A DNA stretch of 37,974 bases from Nitrospirota bacterium. GTDB lineage: Bacteria > Nitrospirota > Thermodesulfovibrionia > Thermodesulfovibrionales > UBA6898. Both the position numbers and the translations under genes were made by a program. How positions within the stretch are numbered: the first letter of the stretch is position 1; each line of letters opens with the position of its first letter. The notes below the pieces were generated by a model. That model did no database searches. It had not been told where the DNA came from and saw only the letters and a list, made by a program, of their open reading frames with translations. This document shows, piece after piece, positions 8,228 to 16,848 of this stretch. The stretch lies in contig JAJZPM010000037.1 of NCBI GenBank assembly GCA_021811105.1, positions 1 to 37,974 on the forward strand, read 5' to 3'.

Positions 8228-10330
8228 ATGGTGAATAGAGTTGAAATTGAAGTCCGCGGGAAAGGACTGAGCTTAGAGACCGGCAAAATGGCGAGGCAGG
8301 CCGACGGCTCGGTGATCGCCCAGTACGGCGATACGGTAATACTTGCCACTGCCGTAAGCAGCAAGACGCCCAGGGAGGGGATCGATTTTTTCCCTCTCAC
8401 GATCGATTATCAGGAGAAGACCTATTCTGCCGGGAAGATACCCGGCGGGTTTTTTAAGAGGGAGGGCAGACCGACCGAGAAGGAGGTCCTTACGTCGCGT
8501 CTTATCGACAGGCCGGCCCGGCCGCTTTTCCCGAAAGGGTTTGCCTGCGAGACCCAGGGCATAGTCAACGTTCTTTCTTACGGGGACGAAAATATCGCCG
8601 ACATACTCGGGATCGTGACAATGTCAGCGGCGCTTCATATATCCGATATCCCCTTCGGCGGGCCTATCGGGGCGGTCAGGATCGGAAGGGTCTCCGGGTC
8701 TTTTGTGATCAACCCGGACCTTAGGGAACAAGAAGAGTGCGACATCAATCTCGTGGTCGCCGGGACCGCGGACGCGGTGGCTATGGTCGAGGGCAGCGCT
8801 CAGGAGATGAGCGAAGCCGATCTTCTCGAGGCGATCGACATCGCGCACCGGGAGATAAAGAGGCTCTGCGAGGTACAGATTGAATTGCGGGACAAGGCCG
8901 GAAAGCCGAAGCGGACGGTGATTGAACCGGTCACGGACGAGACGCTGAAGAAGACCGTGACGGAACTGGCGCTCGAAAAAATAAGGGGGGCGATCGTGAT
9001 CCCCGACAAAATGCTGAGACAGGCGACCCTTGACGAGATCAGGAAGGGGATTATCGAGCAGCTCAGCACTGAAGAGAACAACCTTTCGGCGGAGATTTCC
9101 GCCGTCTTTAACGATATTGAAAAGAAGCTCGTAAGGAACATGATCCTGAATGACAACGTCAGGGCCGACGGAAGGACTCCGGAGCAGATCAGGCCGATCA
9201 CCGCGGAAGTCGGCATCCTGCCGCGCACACACGGGTCGGCGTTATTCATCAGGGGAGAGACGCAGTGCCTCGCGGTGGTGACGCTCGGGACCTCCGAAGA
9301 CGAGCAGCGGATCGACTCCCTCGAGGGCGAGACATCCAAGACCTTTATGCTTCACTACAACTTTCCGCCTTTCAGCGTCGGCGAGGTGAAGCCCCTCAGG
9401 TCTCCCGGTCGAAGGGAGATCGGGCACGGCATACTCGCAGAACGGTCGCTGAAGGCGGTGATGCCTTCGAAGACCGATTTCCCTTATACGGTGCGAATCG
9501 TCTCTGACATACTCGAGTCGAACGGTTCCTCTTCGATGGCGACGGTATGCGGAGGCACCCTTGCCCTGATGGACGCGGGCGTGCCGGTCAAGGCCCCGGT
9601 CGCCGGCATCGCAATGGGGCTCATCAAGGAAGAGGACCGGTTCGTCGTGCTGACCGACATCCTCGGGCTTGAAGACCACCTCGGCGATATGGACTTTAAG
9701 GTGACCGGAACGGCGAACGGCATCTGCGCGTTTCAGATGGACACGAAGATAGGCGGCATTCCGAGGGACGTAATGACAAAGGCGCTCGAACAGGCCCGGC
9801 AGGGGAGGCTTTTCATCCTTGAAAAAATGAAGGCGACGCTCGCCGAGCCGCGTGGGAACCTCTCGATGCATGCGCCGAGGATCTACACGATGCATATCAA
9901 GCAGGAGAAGATACGCGAGGTCATCGGTACGGGCGGGAAAGTCATACGGGGCATCATAGAACAGACCGGCGTGAAGATAGACATAGACGACAGCGGCCTT
10001 ATCAATATCGCAGCGGCGGACGGGGCTGCGGCACAGAAGGCGATCGACATCATAAACAGCATCACCGCCGAGGCGGAACTCAACAGGATCTACCTGGGAA
10101 AGGTGAAGAGGATTATGGACTTCGGCGCATTCGTCGAGATCATCCCCGGGACCGAGGGGCTCCTTCATATATCCCAGCTTGACGACAAGAGGGTGGCGAA
10201 GGTCACCGACGTGGTCAACGAGGGCGATGAGGTGCTTGTGAAGGTGATCGAGATAGACAAAATGGGCAGGATTCGCCTCAGCAGGAAAGAGGCGATGAGG
10301 GAGAAAGAGAAGACTTCCGAAACGGTTTAG
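8228..10330 (+). CDS. pnp: Polynucleotide phosphorylase
   Basis: The product is 700 residues, typical of PNPase. It degrades RNA 3'-to-5' phosphorolytically and can act within the degradosome. Two RNase PH domains are seen: the first begins with VEIEVRGKGLSLETGKMARQADGSV and includes PGGFFKREGRPTEKEVLTSRLIDRP; the second carries HYNFPPFSVGE and RREIGHG with SLKAVMP. A KH domain (about 560-620; IREVIGTGGKVIRGI with the GxxG loop) and a C-terminal S1 domain (about 625-690; GKVKRIMDFGAFVEIIPGTEG, ending IRLSRKEA) follow. It is coupled to rpsO by six bases and closed by a good terminator at 10356-10381. Confidence 0.98.
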   Translation: MVNRVEIEVRGKGLSLETGKMARQADGSVIAQYGDTVILATAVSSKTPREGIDFFPLTIDYQEKTYSAGKIPGGFFKREGRPTEKEVLTSRLIDRPARPLFPKGFACETQGIVNVLSYGDENIADILGIVTMSAALHISDIPFGGPIGAVRIGRVSGSFVINPDLREQEECDINLVVAGTADAVAMVEGSAQEMSEADLLEAIDIAHREIKRLCEVQIELRDKAGKPKRTVIEPVTDETLKKTVTELALEKIRGAIVIPDKMLRQATLDEIRKGIIEQLSTEENNLSAEISAVFNDIEKKLVRNMILNDNVRADGRTPEQIRPITAEVGILPRTHGSALFIRGETQCLAVVTLGTSEDEQRIDSLEGETSKTFMLHYNFPPFSVGEVKPLRSPGRREIGHGILAERSLKAVMPSKTDFPYTVRIVSDILESNGSSSMATVCGGTLALMDAGVPVKAPVAGIAMGLIKEEDRFVVLTDILGLEDHLGDMDFKVTGTANGICAFQMDTKIGGIPRDVMTKALEQARQGRLFILEKMKATLAEPRGNLSMHAPRIYTMHIKQEKIREVIGTGGKVIRGIIEQTGVKIDIDDSGLINIAAADGAAAQKAIDIINSITAEAELNRIYLGKVKRIMDFGAFVEIIPGTEGLLHISQLDDKRVAKVTDVVNEGDEVLVKVIEIDKMGRIRLSRKEAMREKEKTSETV

Positions 10331-10355
10331 CGGTTTTACTTTTTGGCGAAATGCG

Positions 10356-10381
10356 AAGGGGATAAGACATATCCCCTTTTT
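10356..10381 (+). terminator. Rho-independent terminator of rpsO-pnp
   Basis: AAGGGGATA and TATCCCCTT form a 9-bp stem with an AGACA loop, and the message then runs into TTTTT (10377-10381). It lies 25 bases after the pnp stop codon. Confidence 0.85.
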
Positions 10382-10493
10382 CATTTTCTGGCACGTGCAT
10401 CCGACAGGGGATGCGATGAGCGCAAAAGACTTTTTTCTGTGATATTATCTTACAGCTACATTGATGAGAGGGCTTTGCGGAGCCTTCCGTCCC

Positions 10494-10513
10494 GTCCCGA
10501 AAGCTTTCGGGAC
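10494..10513. repeat. 20-bp perfect palindrome
   Basis: GTCCCGAAAG is followed directly by CTTTCGGGAC. A flanking CCGTCC/GGACGG pair may extend the structure to about 10487-10525. It sits in the 286-base spacer between the pnp terminator and the M16 peptidase gene. No T-run follows. It resembles dispersed REP-like palindromes; a regulatory role is not shown. Confidence 0.5.
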
Positions 10514-10616
10514 TCCGGAGGACGGATTATGGACCTTTTTCCGCACATTTGCCACTCTTTATTATATTGATATGCACCGCTAGGGATTATTTTATCTAAG
10601 GGCGGAAGGGAGCAGA

Positions 10617-11864
10617 ATGTTCAAGAAAGAGCACCTCGAAAACGGCATACCCGTCGTAATGGAACCTATAAAAAACCTGCGCTCAGTATCGGTCGGCGTC
10701 TGGGTAAAGGTCGGGTCGAGATATGAGACGCGCGAAGAAAACGGCATCTCCCACTTCCTTGAACACATGTTCTTCAAGGGGACAAAGAAGCGGACGACCA
10801 AGGACATCGCAGTGGATATCGATTCGATCGGCGGCGACCTGAACGCCTTTACCTCGCGGGAGAACACCGCTTTTTATATCAAGGTCCTCGACGAGCATCT
10901 CGACAGGGGAGTCGATCTGCTCTCCGACATTTTTGTCAATTCGGTCTTTCCCGATGAAGAAATCGAGAAGGAGAAGAAGATCGTCAGGGAAGAGATCAAG
11001 ATGGTCGAGGACACGCCCGATGATTATATACACGACCTCTTCAGCGCGACCGTCTGGGGGCAGGAGGGGCTCGGCCAGCCTATCCTCGGGCTAAGGGAGA
11101 CGGTCGCCTCGTTTACGAGGGAACACGTCGTCGGCCATATCAAGAGATACTACGGGACGAAAGACATCGTGATCGCCTGTGCAGGAAATTTTTCGCCGGA
11201 AACTCTTATCGCGATGCTGAACAGGCGCTTCGGGGGGCTGCGACAGGGCTCGATGCCGAAGAGAGGGGAGGCCCCCGCATTTCGGCGGGACGTGAAAGTC
11301 TATTCGAAAGACATGTCCGAGGCGCACATCTGCATCGGCGTGCCGGGCGTGTCTCAGGCGAGCGAGGAGCGGTACGCCTTCTTCGTGCTCAATACGATAC
11401 TCGGCGCCGGGGTGAGTTCGAGACTCTTCCAGGAGATCAGGGAAAAAAGGGGGCTGGCGTATTCGGTCTATTCCTTTACCTCGTCCTTCAGTGACACCGG
11501 ACTCTGGGGTATTTATGCGGGAGTCAGCAGGAAGAAGATTCGGGAGGTCGCCGACCTGATCGTGGCCGAGATGCTGAACCTGAGCAGTTCCCTCACCGAT
11601 GTCGAACTCGAACGCGCCAAGAACCACCTGAAAGGCAACCTGATACTCGGTCTCGAATCGACGAACAGCAGGATGAATAACCTTGCCCGGCAGGAAATAT
11701 ATTTCGGCAAGTATATCTCGCCTGAAGAGATCATCAAGTCCATCAACATGGTCGGCATGAAGCAGATCAGGGAGCTTTCCGAGCGACTGATCAGGAAAGA
11801 CTTCTTCGCAGTCACCGCTCTGGGGCCCCTCCAGAAGAACGTGCTCGACGATGTGATCGGATAG
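10617..11864 (+). CDS. M16-family zinc metallopeptidase (processing-peptidase-like)
   Basis: The product is 415 residues. The inverted zinc motif HFLEH is at residues 46-50, and the third ligand Glu126 lies in KIVREEI exactly 76 residues after His50, so the active site is intact. The second, catalytically inert half carries the RGLAYSVYSFTSSF arginine-tyrosine region typical of M16B peptidases. There is no signal peptide, so it is expected in the cytoplasm or a crossing compartment. The rpsO-pnp-M16 order is widespread (YmxG/MlpA position in Firmicutes and proteobacteria). Substrates are unknown; peptide turnover is inferred. AAGGGAG precedes the ATG. It converges on gspN with only 34 bases between stops. 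Confidence 0.93.
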   Translation: MFKKEHLENGIPVVMEPIKNLRSVSVGVWVKVGSRYETREENGISHFLEHMFFKGTKKRTTKDIAVDIDSIGGDLNAFTSRENTAFYIKVLDEHLDRGVDLLSDIFVNSVFPDEEIEKEKKIVREEIKMVEDTPDDYIHDLFSATVWGQEGLGQPILGLRETVASFTREHVVGHIKRYYGTKDIVIACAGNFSPETLIAMLNRRFGGLRQGSMPKRGEAPAFRRDVKVYSKDMSEAHICIGVPGVSQASEERYAFFVLNTILGAGVSSRLFQEIREKRGLAYSVYSFTSSFSDTGLWGIYAGVSRKKIREVADLIVAEMLNLSSSLTDVELERAKNHLKGNLILGLESTNSRMNNLARQEIYFGKYISPEEIIKSINMVGMKQIRELSERLIRKDFFAVTALGPLQKNVLDDVIG

Positions 11865-11898
11865 TCCGGAAAGGTCAGCCGGCTTCGGGTTGAGGGTC

Positions 11899-12681
11899 CT
11901 ACAGCGGCAGAGGTCCGGTGAGGGGGATTGAGTAATATCCCGGCGAGACTTCGTATTTCCTTAGCATCAGGAAGACGAGATTCTGGTCCTTGAAGGCTTT
12001 CTCCGGCATTAATTCCATGGTAAGGCTCATCCTGCCGCCGGTGATGTCCCCTTTGAGCCTTGCGTAGATCCCTTCTCCCTCGAGCGCAAACGACTTTATC
12101 CGGAGCATGCCGCCGTCCACCGTCATTGCGCCCCGGCCGCCGGTGAAGAAATCGAGCGGTACCGCGACACCGCCGAAGGTGGCCTGGTCGAACTGCGCGT
12201 CGGTCACCGAAAACGTGACACCGCCCTTTGTGTTTCTGATATTGATATTACCCGAGAGGATGCCCTGTCCTTCGATTCCAAGAAGCGCAAAAAAAGGCAT
12301 GTATTGCAGTTCCGCGCCGTTGACCGAGACGGTGACGTGGCTTTCCCCCCGGAAGAGGTCGATTGAGCCGTTTACCTTTCCCCTGCTCAGGTCGCCGCTG
12401 AATAAAACGTTGAGCTTCAGGAGAAGGAGCGACAGGGGATTGATCCGACCCTCGATGTTATTAACGGACAGAAGCTTCTTGCCGTTTTTGGTGAGCGTGA
12501 TGTTTCCACAGCTGAAATTGTAGAAGAGTCCTTTACGCATGTCCGTCACCCCGAGACGGAGACTGCCGTCGTGCATCGCCCCTTCGACGAGATTGGTGAG
12601 GAGGGATTCGGGCACGGCGATGATCCACAGGCCGAAGACGAGGAAGACGAGGAAGACCGCGGCGATAAGAAACCGCTTCAC
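11899..12681 (-). CDS. gspN: Type II secretion system protein GspN
   Basis: The product is 260 residues. An N-terminal membrane anchor (KRFLIAAVFLVFLVFGLWII) is followed by a beta-rich periplasmic region with the LRLGVTDMRKGLFYNF, NINIRNTKGGVTFSV and LRIKSFALEGEGIYARLKGDI repeats typical of GspN/AsmA-like proteins. GspN is an accessory inner-membrane T2SS component found in a subset of systems; its exact role is unsettled. Its ATG overlaps the gspM stop (ATGA), so it is the last gene of the gspG-N run. Confidence 0.85.
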   Translation of the reverse strand: MKRFLIAAVFLVFLVFGLWIIAVPESLLTNLVEGAMHDGSLRLGVTDMRKGLFYNFSCGNITLTKNGKKLLSVNNIEGRINPLSLLLLKLNVLFSGDLSRGKVNGSIDLFRGESHVTVSVNGAELQYMPFFALLGIEGQGILSGNINIRNTKGGVTFSVTDAQFDQATFGGVAVPLDFFTGGRGAMTVDGGMLRIKSFALEGEGIYARLKGDITGGRMSLTMELMPEKAFKDQNLVFLMLRKYEVSPGYYSIPLTGPLPL

Positions 12682-13178
12682 TTCGGGGTAATCAACCCTA
12701 TCGTCATGGTAACGTTCAGGAGGGAGGGGTTATCGAAGGAAGTCTTGACGGTGGTCTTTTTCACCGACAGGATCATCGGCGCGTGCTCTATTTTGTACAG
12801 GATGTTCACCATCTCGTTCATTGTCACCTTTTCGACCAGAACATCCGCCTCTTCCTCGACCGCGTATTTTTTCTCCCTGGTGCCAGCGGATTTCACGGAC
12901 TTCACCTTCTGGTTCAGTCCGAGAGACCTGAAGACCTCGTCGACCGCCTGGACGATCCCCTCCACCTTAGTGAGCGATTTCTTTCCCTCGACCGAATCGA
13001 CCGTCCTCTTCAATCCCTGGTATTCATCGGCAAGCACGAAGAGCTCTTTCTCCTGGGAGCGCAGGGCGTTGCGATCTTTCTTTATCGAGAGGGAAACCTC
13101 GAACAATATGAGGCAGATGACGAAGAGGAGGGCGAAGCCCGAGATGATCACGAGCCTTCTGTCGACTTTCAGGTTCAT
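12678..13178 (-). CDS. gspM: Type II secretion system protein GspM
   Basis: The start at 13178 gives 166 residues and an ATGA overlap with gspL; a longer frame upstream lies within gspL and is not used. After a short cytoplasmic end (MNLKVDRR) there is one transmembrane helix (LVIISGFALLFVICLILF), then a coiled coil with DRNALRSQEKELFVLADEYQ, and a ferredoxin-like periplasmic domain. GspM joins GspL in the inner-membrane platform and contacts GspC and GspF. Sequence identity in this family is low; the call rests on topology, size and position between gspL and gspN. Confidence 0.85.
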   Translation of the reverse strand: MNLKVDRRLVIISGFALLFVICLILFEVSLSIKKDRNALRSQEKELFVLADEYQGLKRTVDSVEGKKSLTKVEGIVQAVDEVFRSLGLNQKVKSVKSAGTREKKYAVEEEADVLVEKVTMNEMVNILYKIEHAPMILSVKKTTVKTSFDNPSLLNVTMTIGLITPK

Positions 13179-14254
13179 GTCTTTCTCCCCTTCGCGACGA
13201 TGGTGAAGAGCGTCCTGTTCTCCGCCGAAGGTTTTGTATCGGAAATATTCACCCCGGCGAAGACCTTCTCCAGTTCGGACTTGGTCTTTTGCACGTCGCT
13301 CAGCGTAGAACACTCCCCTTTCAGCACGATGTTCTCCTTATCCACACTCACCTCACGGAAGACTATGCCCGGCCTGCCGACCCTGCTCAGGTCGAGCAGC
13401 ACCTTGAGGGGAGAAACGCCGATGAAGGATTCCTCTTTATCTTTGAGCTCCTTCATATGCGCCCTGAGCTGATAGAGTTCGTTCGAGACCCTCTTCTCCG
13501 CAGGAAAGAGCCCCTGATAAGTCTTCCGCATTGTCTCCCTGATCGAGTTGCTCTCGCGCTTAGACGCGATAATCCCCATGATGGAGTCTGCCGCGAAGAC
13601 GAGCAGCAGCAGCAGGACGAGAACGGCCGTCATCCTCAGGGACCTTTTTGTGCGCTCGTCGTCGACCGTATACGCGAATTCGCCCCTCCGAAGATTGATC
13701 GTCGGGTCCGTGATCTCCTTATATGCGCTTTCCATCCGCGCTTTGCCATCCATCGTTTCGGGAGCGAGGAGCCGCGTTGCGATCTCTTCCGCAGTGGCGG
13801 ATGAGGCGACGACCGCGGCCAGTTCCACGGAGATGACCGCCTTGGGATCGATGCCTGAACCCCGGAGCTGTTCCAGTATTGCCCTCAAGGTCTCCTTCGG
13901 AACGTATGCCACGAGCACCTGCGATTTCCCGTCGGCGCGGCTGACCACATGCACGTCGAACACGACGCTGCGGGAGCCGCCCAGCACGAGGTTGTCGATC
14001 TCGAAGGGGACGAGTTCCCGTATTTTCCTGACGTCCGAGAAGGGAAGTTCGAGGACCCTGAAGTCCAGCAGGCCGAGCGGCAGGCTCAGGAACGATTCAT
14101 CCGGCCTTTCGAGAGGCTGTTCTATCGCGAAAGAATAGCCCTCGCCCACGGGTGAGGTGAAGATCTCCTCAGGTGTGCTGCTCCTGCCGTTTTTTTCGAA
14201 GACGTAGCAGGACAGTTCCCTTTCTTTGAGGTCTGCGAGGACTGCCTTACTCAC
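13175..14254 (-). CDS. gspL: Type II secretion system protein GspL (PilM/PilN-like)
   Basis: The product is 359 residues. The cytoplasmic actin-fold part contains SLPLGLLDFRVLELPFSDVRKIRELVPFEIDNL, the characteristic GspL/PilM segment that meets the GspE N-terminal domain. One transmembrane helix follows (RMTAVLVLLLLLVFAADSIMGII, about 210-232), then a coiled coil and a periplasmic ferredoxin-like domain (VLLDLSRVGRPGIVFREVSV and after). GspL couples the cytoplasmic ATPase to the platform. The gene lies 23 bases after gspK and overlaps gspM by four. Confidence 0.88.
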   Translation of the reverse strand: MSKAVLADLKERELSCYVFEKNGRSSTPEEIFTSPVGEGYSFAIEQPLERPDESFLSLPLGLLDFRVLELPFSDVRKIRELVPFEIDNLVLGGSRSVVFDVHVVSRADGKSQVLVAYVPKETLRAILEQLRGSGIDPKAVISVELAAVVASSATAEEIATRLLAPETMDGKARMESAYKEITDPTINLRRGEFAYTVDDERTKRSLRMTAVLVLLLLLVFAADSIMGIIASKRESNSIRETMRKTYQGLFPAEKRVSNELYQLRAHMKELKDKEESFIGVSPLKVLLDLSRVGRPGIVFREVSVDKENIVLKGECSTLSDVQKTKSELEKVFAGVNISDTKPSAENRTLFTIVAKGRKT

Positions 14255-14277
14255 CGTCGCTATCCATGATTATTTCT

Positions 14278-15201
14278 CTACATCTCCTTCCAGTACAGCA
14301 CTGAGCTGCCCGCCAGCACGCTCTCGACAATCCTTTTCACGCCGCCCGACTCGGCGGTCGCTATTACGTGAAAACTGCTTCCCTTTGTCGTAATCAACCC
14401 CTGCAAAGATGTGTACTTCTTATCATCCATGCCCAGGACGTTCTTGATGTCCGATATCTGCTGGAAGGGCTCGCTGTTTCGATAACTTACGATCCGTTGT
14501 GCCAAGTCCCGATCGATCGAGTCCGACAGGGACATGAGCACCGGGACGTCCGCCCCATTAACATTAATTCTGCTGTCTCTGTCGGTGTATATTGTAACAT
14601 AGGGCCGAAATTTCTCATACGTTTCCATGTCGATGCCCGGAATCAGGAGCAGCTCATCCACGCTGTCGAGATCAGCGTTCTTTGCGCCATTTTCCGAGTC
14701 GCCCAGCCTCGGTTCGCTGTCGGAATCGATCCAATCCGCGATCCGGTCGGCGATTTCCGGATTCAGCTGAAGCTCCTTGAGCAGTCTTACGAACCTGGCG
14801 TTGGCGTCTATATCTTGCGCGCCGCGGTAGAACCCCGTATGGCCGAGGACGTTCAGGTTGAACTTCGCATTCTCATCCTCGATCCGCAGGGTGATGGTGC
14901 CGTCGAGGTCTTCGAAGGGGATCTTCTGGCCTATTTCGAACACGCCCTTTGTGTATGCATCCTGAAGACTGGCCGCAATGAGCCGGGAAGCCAGCTTAGT
15001 GGCCGATCTGGCGGTGACCGAGAGTTCCTGCGAGGTCTGCCAGTTGTGAAGAGCATTGGTATTTACATACACGCCGTAAGCGAATTCCACGACCATTGCC
15101 GTGATCAGAGCGACGATCATCAGTGTGAGGACGAGGGCCATACCCCTCTGTTCCGTAAAAGGTGAAAGGTGAAAGGTGAAAGGTTTCTTCCCCGGTCTCA
15201 C
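14278..15201 (-). CDS. gspK: Type II secretion system minor pseudopilin GspK
   Basis: The start is the GTG at 15201, overlapping the gspJ stop (GTGA) and preceded by GGAGG at good spacing; the product is 307 residues. A short basic leader ends QRG, with prepilin-peptidase cleavage before MALVLTLMIVALITAMVVEF. Glu5 is missing, as expected of the tip subunit GspK. The large alpha-helical insertion (residues about 110-240) includes ADRIADWIDSDSEPRLGDSENGA and DSVDELLLIPGIDMETYEK, the metal-binding/helix-hairpin-helix pattern of GspK. The leader codons contain an AAAGGTG heptamer repeat (15158-15184) that could shift the frame. It caps the pseudopilus with GspI and GspJ. Confidence 0.92.
   Translation of the reverse strand: MRPGKKPFTFHLSPFTEQRGMALVLTLMIVALITAMVVEFAYGVYVNTNALHNWQTSQELSVTARSATKLASRLIAASLQDAYTKGVFEIGQKIPFEDLDGTITLRIEDENAKFNLNVLGHTGFYRGAQDIDANARFVRLLKELQLNPEIADRIADWIDSDSEPRLGDSENGAKNADLDSVDELLLIPGIDMETYEKFRPYVTIYTDRDSRINVNGADVPVLMSLSDSIDRDLAQRIVSYRNSEPFQQISDIKNVLGMDDKKYTSLQGLITTKGSSFHVIATAESGGVKRIVESVLAGSSVLYWKEM
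15158..15184. repeat. Heptanucleotide tandem repeat inside the gspK leader
   Basis: AAAGGTG occurs three times in a row plus AAAGGT, 27 bases with no interruption. On the coding (minus) strand it encodes the F-T-F-H-L-S-P-F stretch of the GspK leader, 5 to 13 codons after the GTG. A unit of seven is not a multiple of three, so gain or loss of one unit would shift the frame. Confidence 0.9.
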
Positions 15202-15812
15202 AGCGTTCCTCCGATCATCGGCCTGACCGTTTCGAAGAGGCTGACAGGTCTGTCCTTGATCATGGCGGTGATCGTGATCCTGATCTCTGGGGGGGGATTC
15301 CCGGTTTCGCTTGTGTCCCATGTCTTGACCCATTTATCGCCCTGTTTAACCTCCACCGTAAAGGAGTCGACTCCTTCGATAAGATCTACGCCCTTTATCG
15401 TGTTGTCGGGCTTGTAGGGGTTTCCCATTTTCTTGTAAAGCGTGAGAACGCCGTCTTTCTCCTCGACATAATACGATATCGCCGAAAGACCGTATGTCAG
15501 CGGGGAAAAGGCGGTGAAGCTTAGACGCGATGTCTGTTTGCCGTAAATGTCCCTGTCTTCCAGCCTGAAGAAGGAATGTGTGTTCGTCTGCCGGTAGAGG
15601 ATGGCCTCCGTTTCCCTGCCGATCACGTCGACGGCGTTCCTGCATTCCTGGAGCTTGATCAGCGACTCGTCGAGCCCGTCTATCGCCTTTTGGGAGAGGA
15701 AAAAAGTGCTGTAGAGAGCCGTCAGTATGATCGCGAGGAGGGCAGTCGCGATCAGCAGTTCGAGGAGCGTGAATCCGTCTTCGGTATTGAGAAAGGGCTT
15801 GAAGGTCCTCAT
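15198..15812 (-). CDS. gspJ: Type II secretion system minor pseudopilin GspJ
   Basis: The product is 204 residues. The prepilin leader MRTFKPFLNTEDG is cleaved before FTLLELLIATALLAIILTAL, with Glu5 present. The globular part includes LQECRNAVDVIGRETEAIL and the RLSFTAFSPLTYGLSAISYYVEE beta region typical of GspJ. GspI, GspJ and GspK form the pseudopilus tip. The ATG overlaps the gspI stop by four bases. Confidence 0.93.
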   Translation of the reverse strand: MRTFKPFLNTEDGFTLLELLIATALLAIILTALYSTFFLSQKAIDGLDESLIKLQECRNAVDVIGRETEAILYRQTNTHSFFRLEDRDIYGKQTSRLSFTAFSPLTYGLSAISYYVEEKDGVLTLYKKMGNPYKPDNTIKGVDLIEGVDSFTVEVKQGDKWVKTWDTSETGNPPPEIRITITAMIKDRPVSLFETVRPMIGGTL

Positions 15813-16189
15813 AGGGTCTTTTCGATAAATTCGCTGAACTTCACGTTTTCCTTCCCGTTGACAACGGTCACCAGGATCTCCGAGATGCCGGGATAGGGAG
15901 ATGCCTTTATCTCGGTTGTATAATGATATGCGCCGTACGGATCCGGAAAATCGCCTTTCGTGGCCGCAGGGCTCGTCTCGATTTCATGGAGCTTGTTTTT
16001 GGCGAGCATCGTGGCTATGGTAAGGGTCTCTTGCCGTTCCGCGATGCCGAGATGATAATTGAGCGAATAGAGCAGGGTGATCAATAACCCTCCTATGATC
16101 GCAAGCGCGATCATGATTTCGAGAAGCGTGAAGCCTCTCCTCGCAAAAGGTGAAAAGCGAAATGTGAAAAAAGCGGACAACTTTTTCAT
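15809..16189 (-). CDS. gspI: Type II secretion system minor pseudopilin GspI
   Basis: The product is 126 residues. The leader MKKLSAFFTFRFSPFARRG is cleaved before FTLLEIMIALAIIGGLLITL, and the downstream MLAKNKLHEIETSP segment is the GspI hallmark (A-x-N-K-L-x-E-x-E). The leader resembles that of GspK (F-T-F-x-x-S-P-F), reflecting a related degenerate GTGAAA-type repeat in the DNA. It overlaps gspH by four bases. Confidence 0.92.
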   Translation of the reverse strand: MKKLSAFFTFRFSPFARRGFTLLEIMIALAIIGGLLITLLYSLNYHLGIAERQETLTIATMLAKNKLHEIETSPAATKGDFPDPYGAYHYTTEIKASPYPGISEILVTVVNGKENVKFSEFIEKTL

Positions 16190-16686
16190 TGCTGCCAGCC
16201 TTCTGCGACCTTCACCCGGCCGCTGACCGGATTGATCGACACGGTCATTTCCTTTTCATCCTCAAACAGGTGCATTGCCATATATTCCCGGATCCCAAGG
16301 GGCCCGAAAAAAACGGTCACCTCTCCCTTTTTCAGTTCTCCCTTGGACTGCAGGTAAACGCCCGCGAGGCTCCGGAGCTTTTCCGATTTTTCTCCGTCAG
16401 GCCCTTTCCACGAGAGCTCTCCTTCCCCCATGTCGAATTTCAGCGGATAGGTCTCTTTTGCGGATATGGAGTTGTCGTTGAGATATCGCAGAAGCGATGC
16501 CGCCTTTCTCGCATCGGACTTGATTTTGTCGTCCGAGCCATAGAACGCTGGAAAGATAAGTGACGCCATAAGGCTGATGATGAAGATGACTACGGCAAGC
16601 TCAAGAAGGGTAAACCCCGCTCTTCCCCCATCGCGGGTGTAAGCCCGCGTTTTGAAAAAAGGGAGAAGTGAGACCGATTGCTTCAT
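16186..16686 (-). CDS. gspH: Type II secretion system minor pseudopilin GspH
   Basis: The leader (MKQSVSLLPFFKTRAYTRD, then GGRAG) is cleaved before FTLLELAVVIFIISLMASLI; a 166-residue product is obtained from the ATG at 16686. Alternative starts at 16713 (ATG) and 16725 (GTG) cannot be excluded because no convincing ribosome site is seen. The C-terminal domain has TVFFGPLGI and MTVSINPVSGRVKV, the GspH/FimT type. It joins the tip complex to the major pseudopilin shaft. A palindromic repeat separates it from gspG. Confidence 0.88.
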   Translation of the reverse strand: MKQSVSLLPFFKTRAYTRDGGRAGFTLLELAVVIFIISLMASLIFPAFYGSDDKIKSDARKAASLLRYLNDNSISAKETYPLKFDMGEGELSWKGPDGEKSEKLRSLAGVYLQSKGELKKGEVTVFFGPLGIREYMAMHLFEDEKEMTVSINPVSGRVKVAEGWQQ

Positions 16687-16733
16687 CGGGATACTACACA
16701 GTAAGAGTTCCATAAGCGGATGCACATTTCGCT

Positions 16734-16809
16734 AAAATCTCCCCTTATCCCTCTTTGCCAAAGAGGGGTAAATTCCTCCCTTTGGCAAAGGGAGGTTAGG
16801 AGGGATTTT
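16734..16809. mobile_element. Palindromic MITE/REP-like element between gspG and gspH
   Basis: Two arms are imperfect inverse copies of each other: 16734-16768 (starting AAAATCTCCCC) and 16775-16809 (ending AGGAGGGATTTT). Each arm also contains its own hairpin: CCCTCTTTG/CAAAGAGGG and CCTCCCTTTG/CAAAGGGAGG. This is the form of the widespread non-coding repeats with CCCTTTG-CAAAGGG cores. It lies in the transcribed spacer and could slow or stabilise the message between the major pseudopilin gene and the minor ones. Confidence 0.7.
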
Positions 16810-16848
16810 CTGATAATCGTGTGCACACTATTTTGAAAGCATTAATCA

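Noticed and set aside
15158-15333. Longer GspK starting at 15333
   Set aside because: That start lies deep inside gspJ in another frame, whereas the GTG at 15201 has GGAGG and the usual stop/start overlap.
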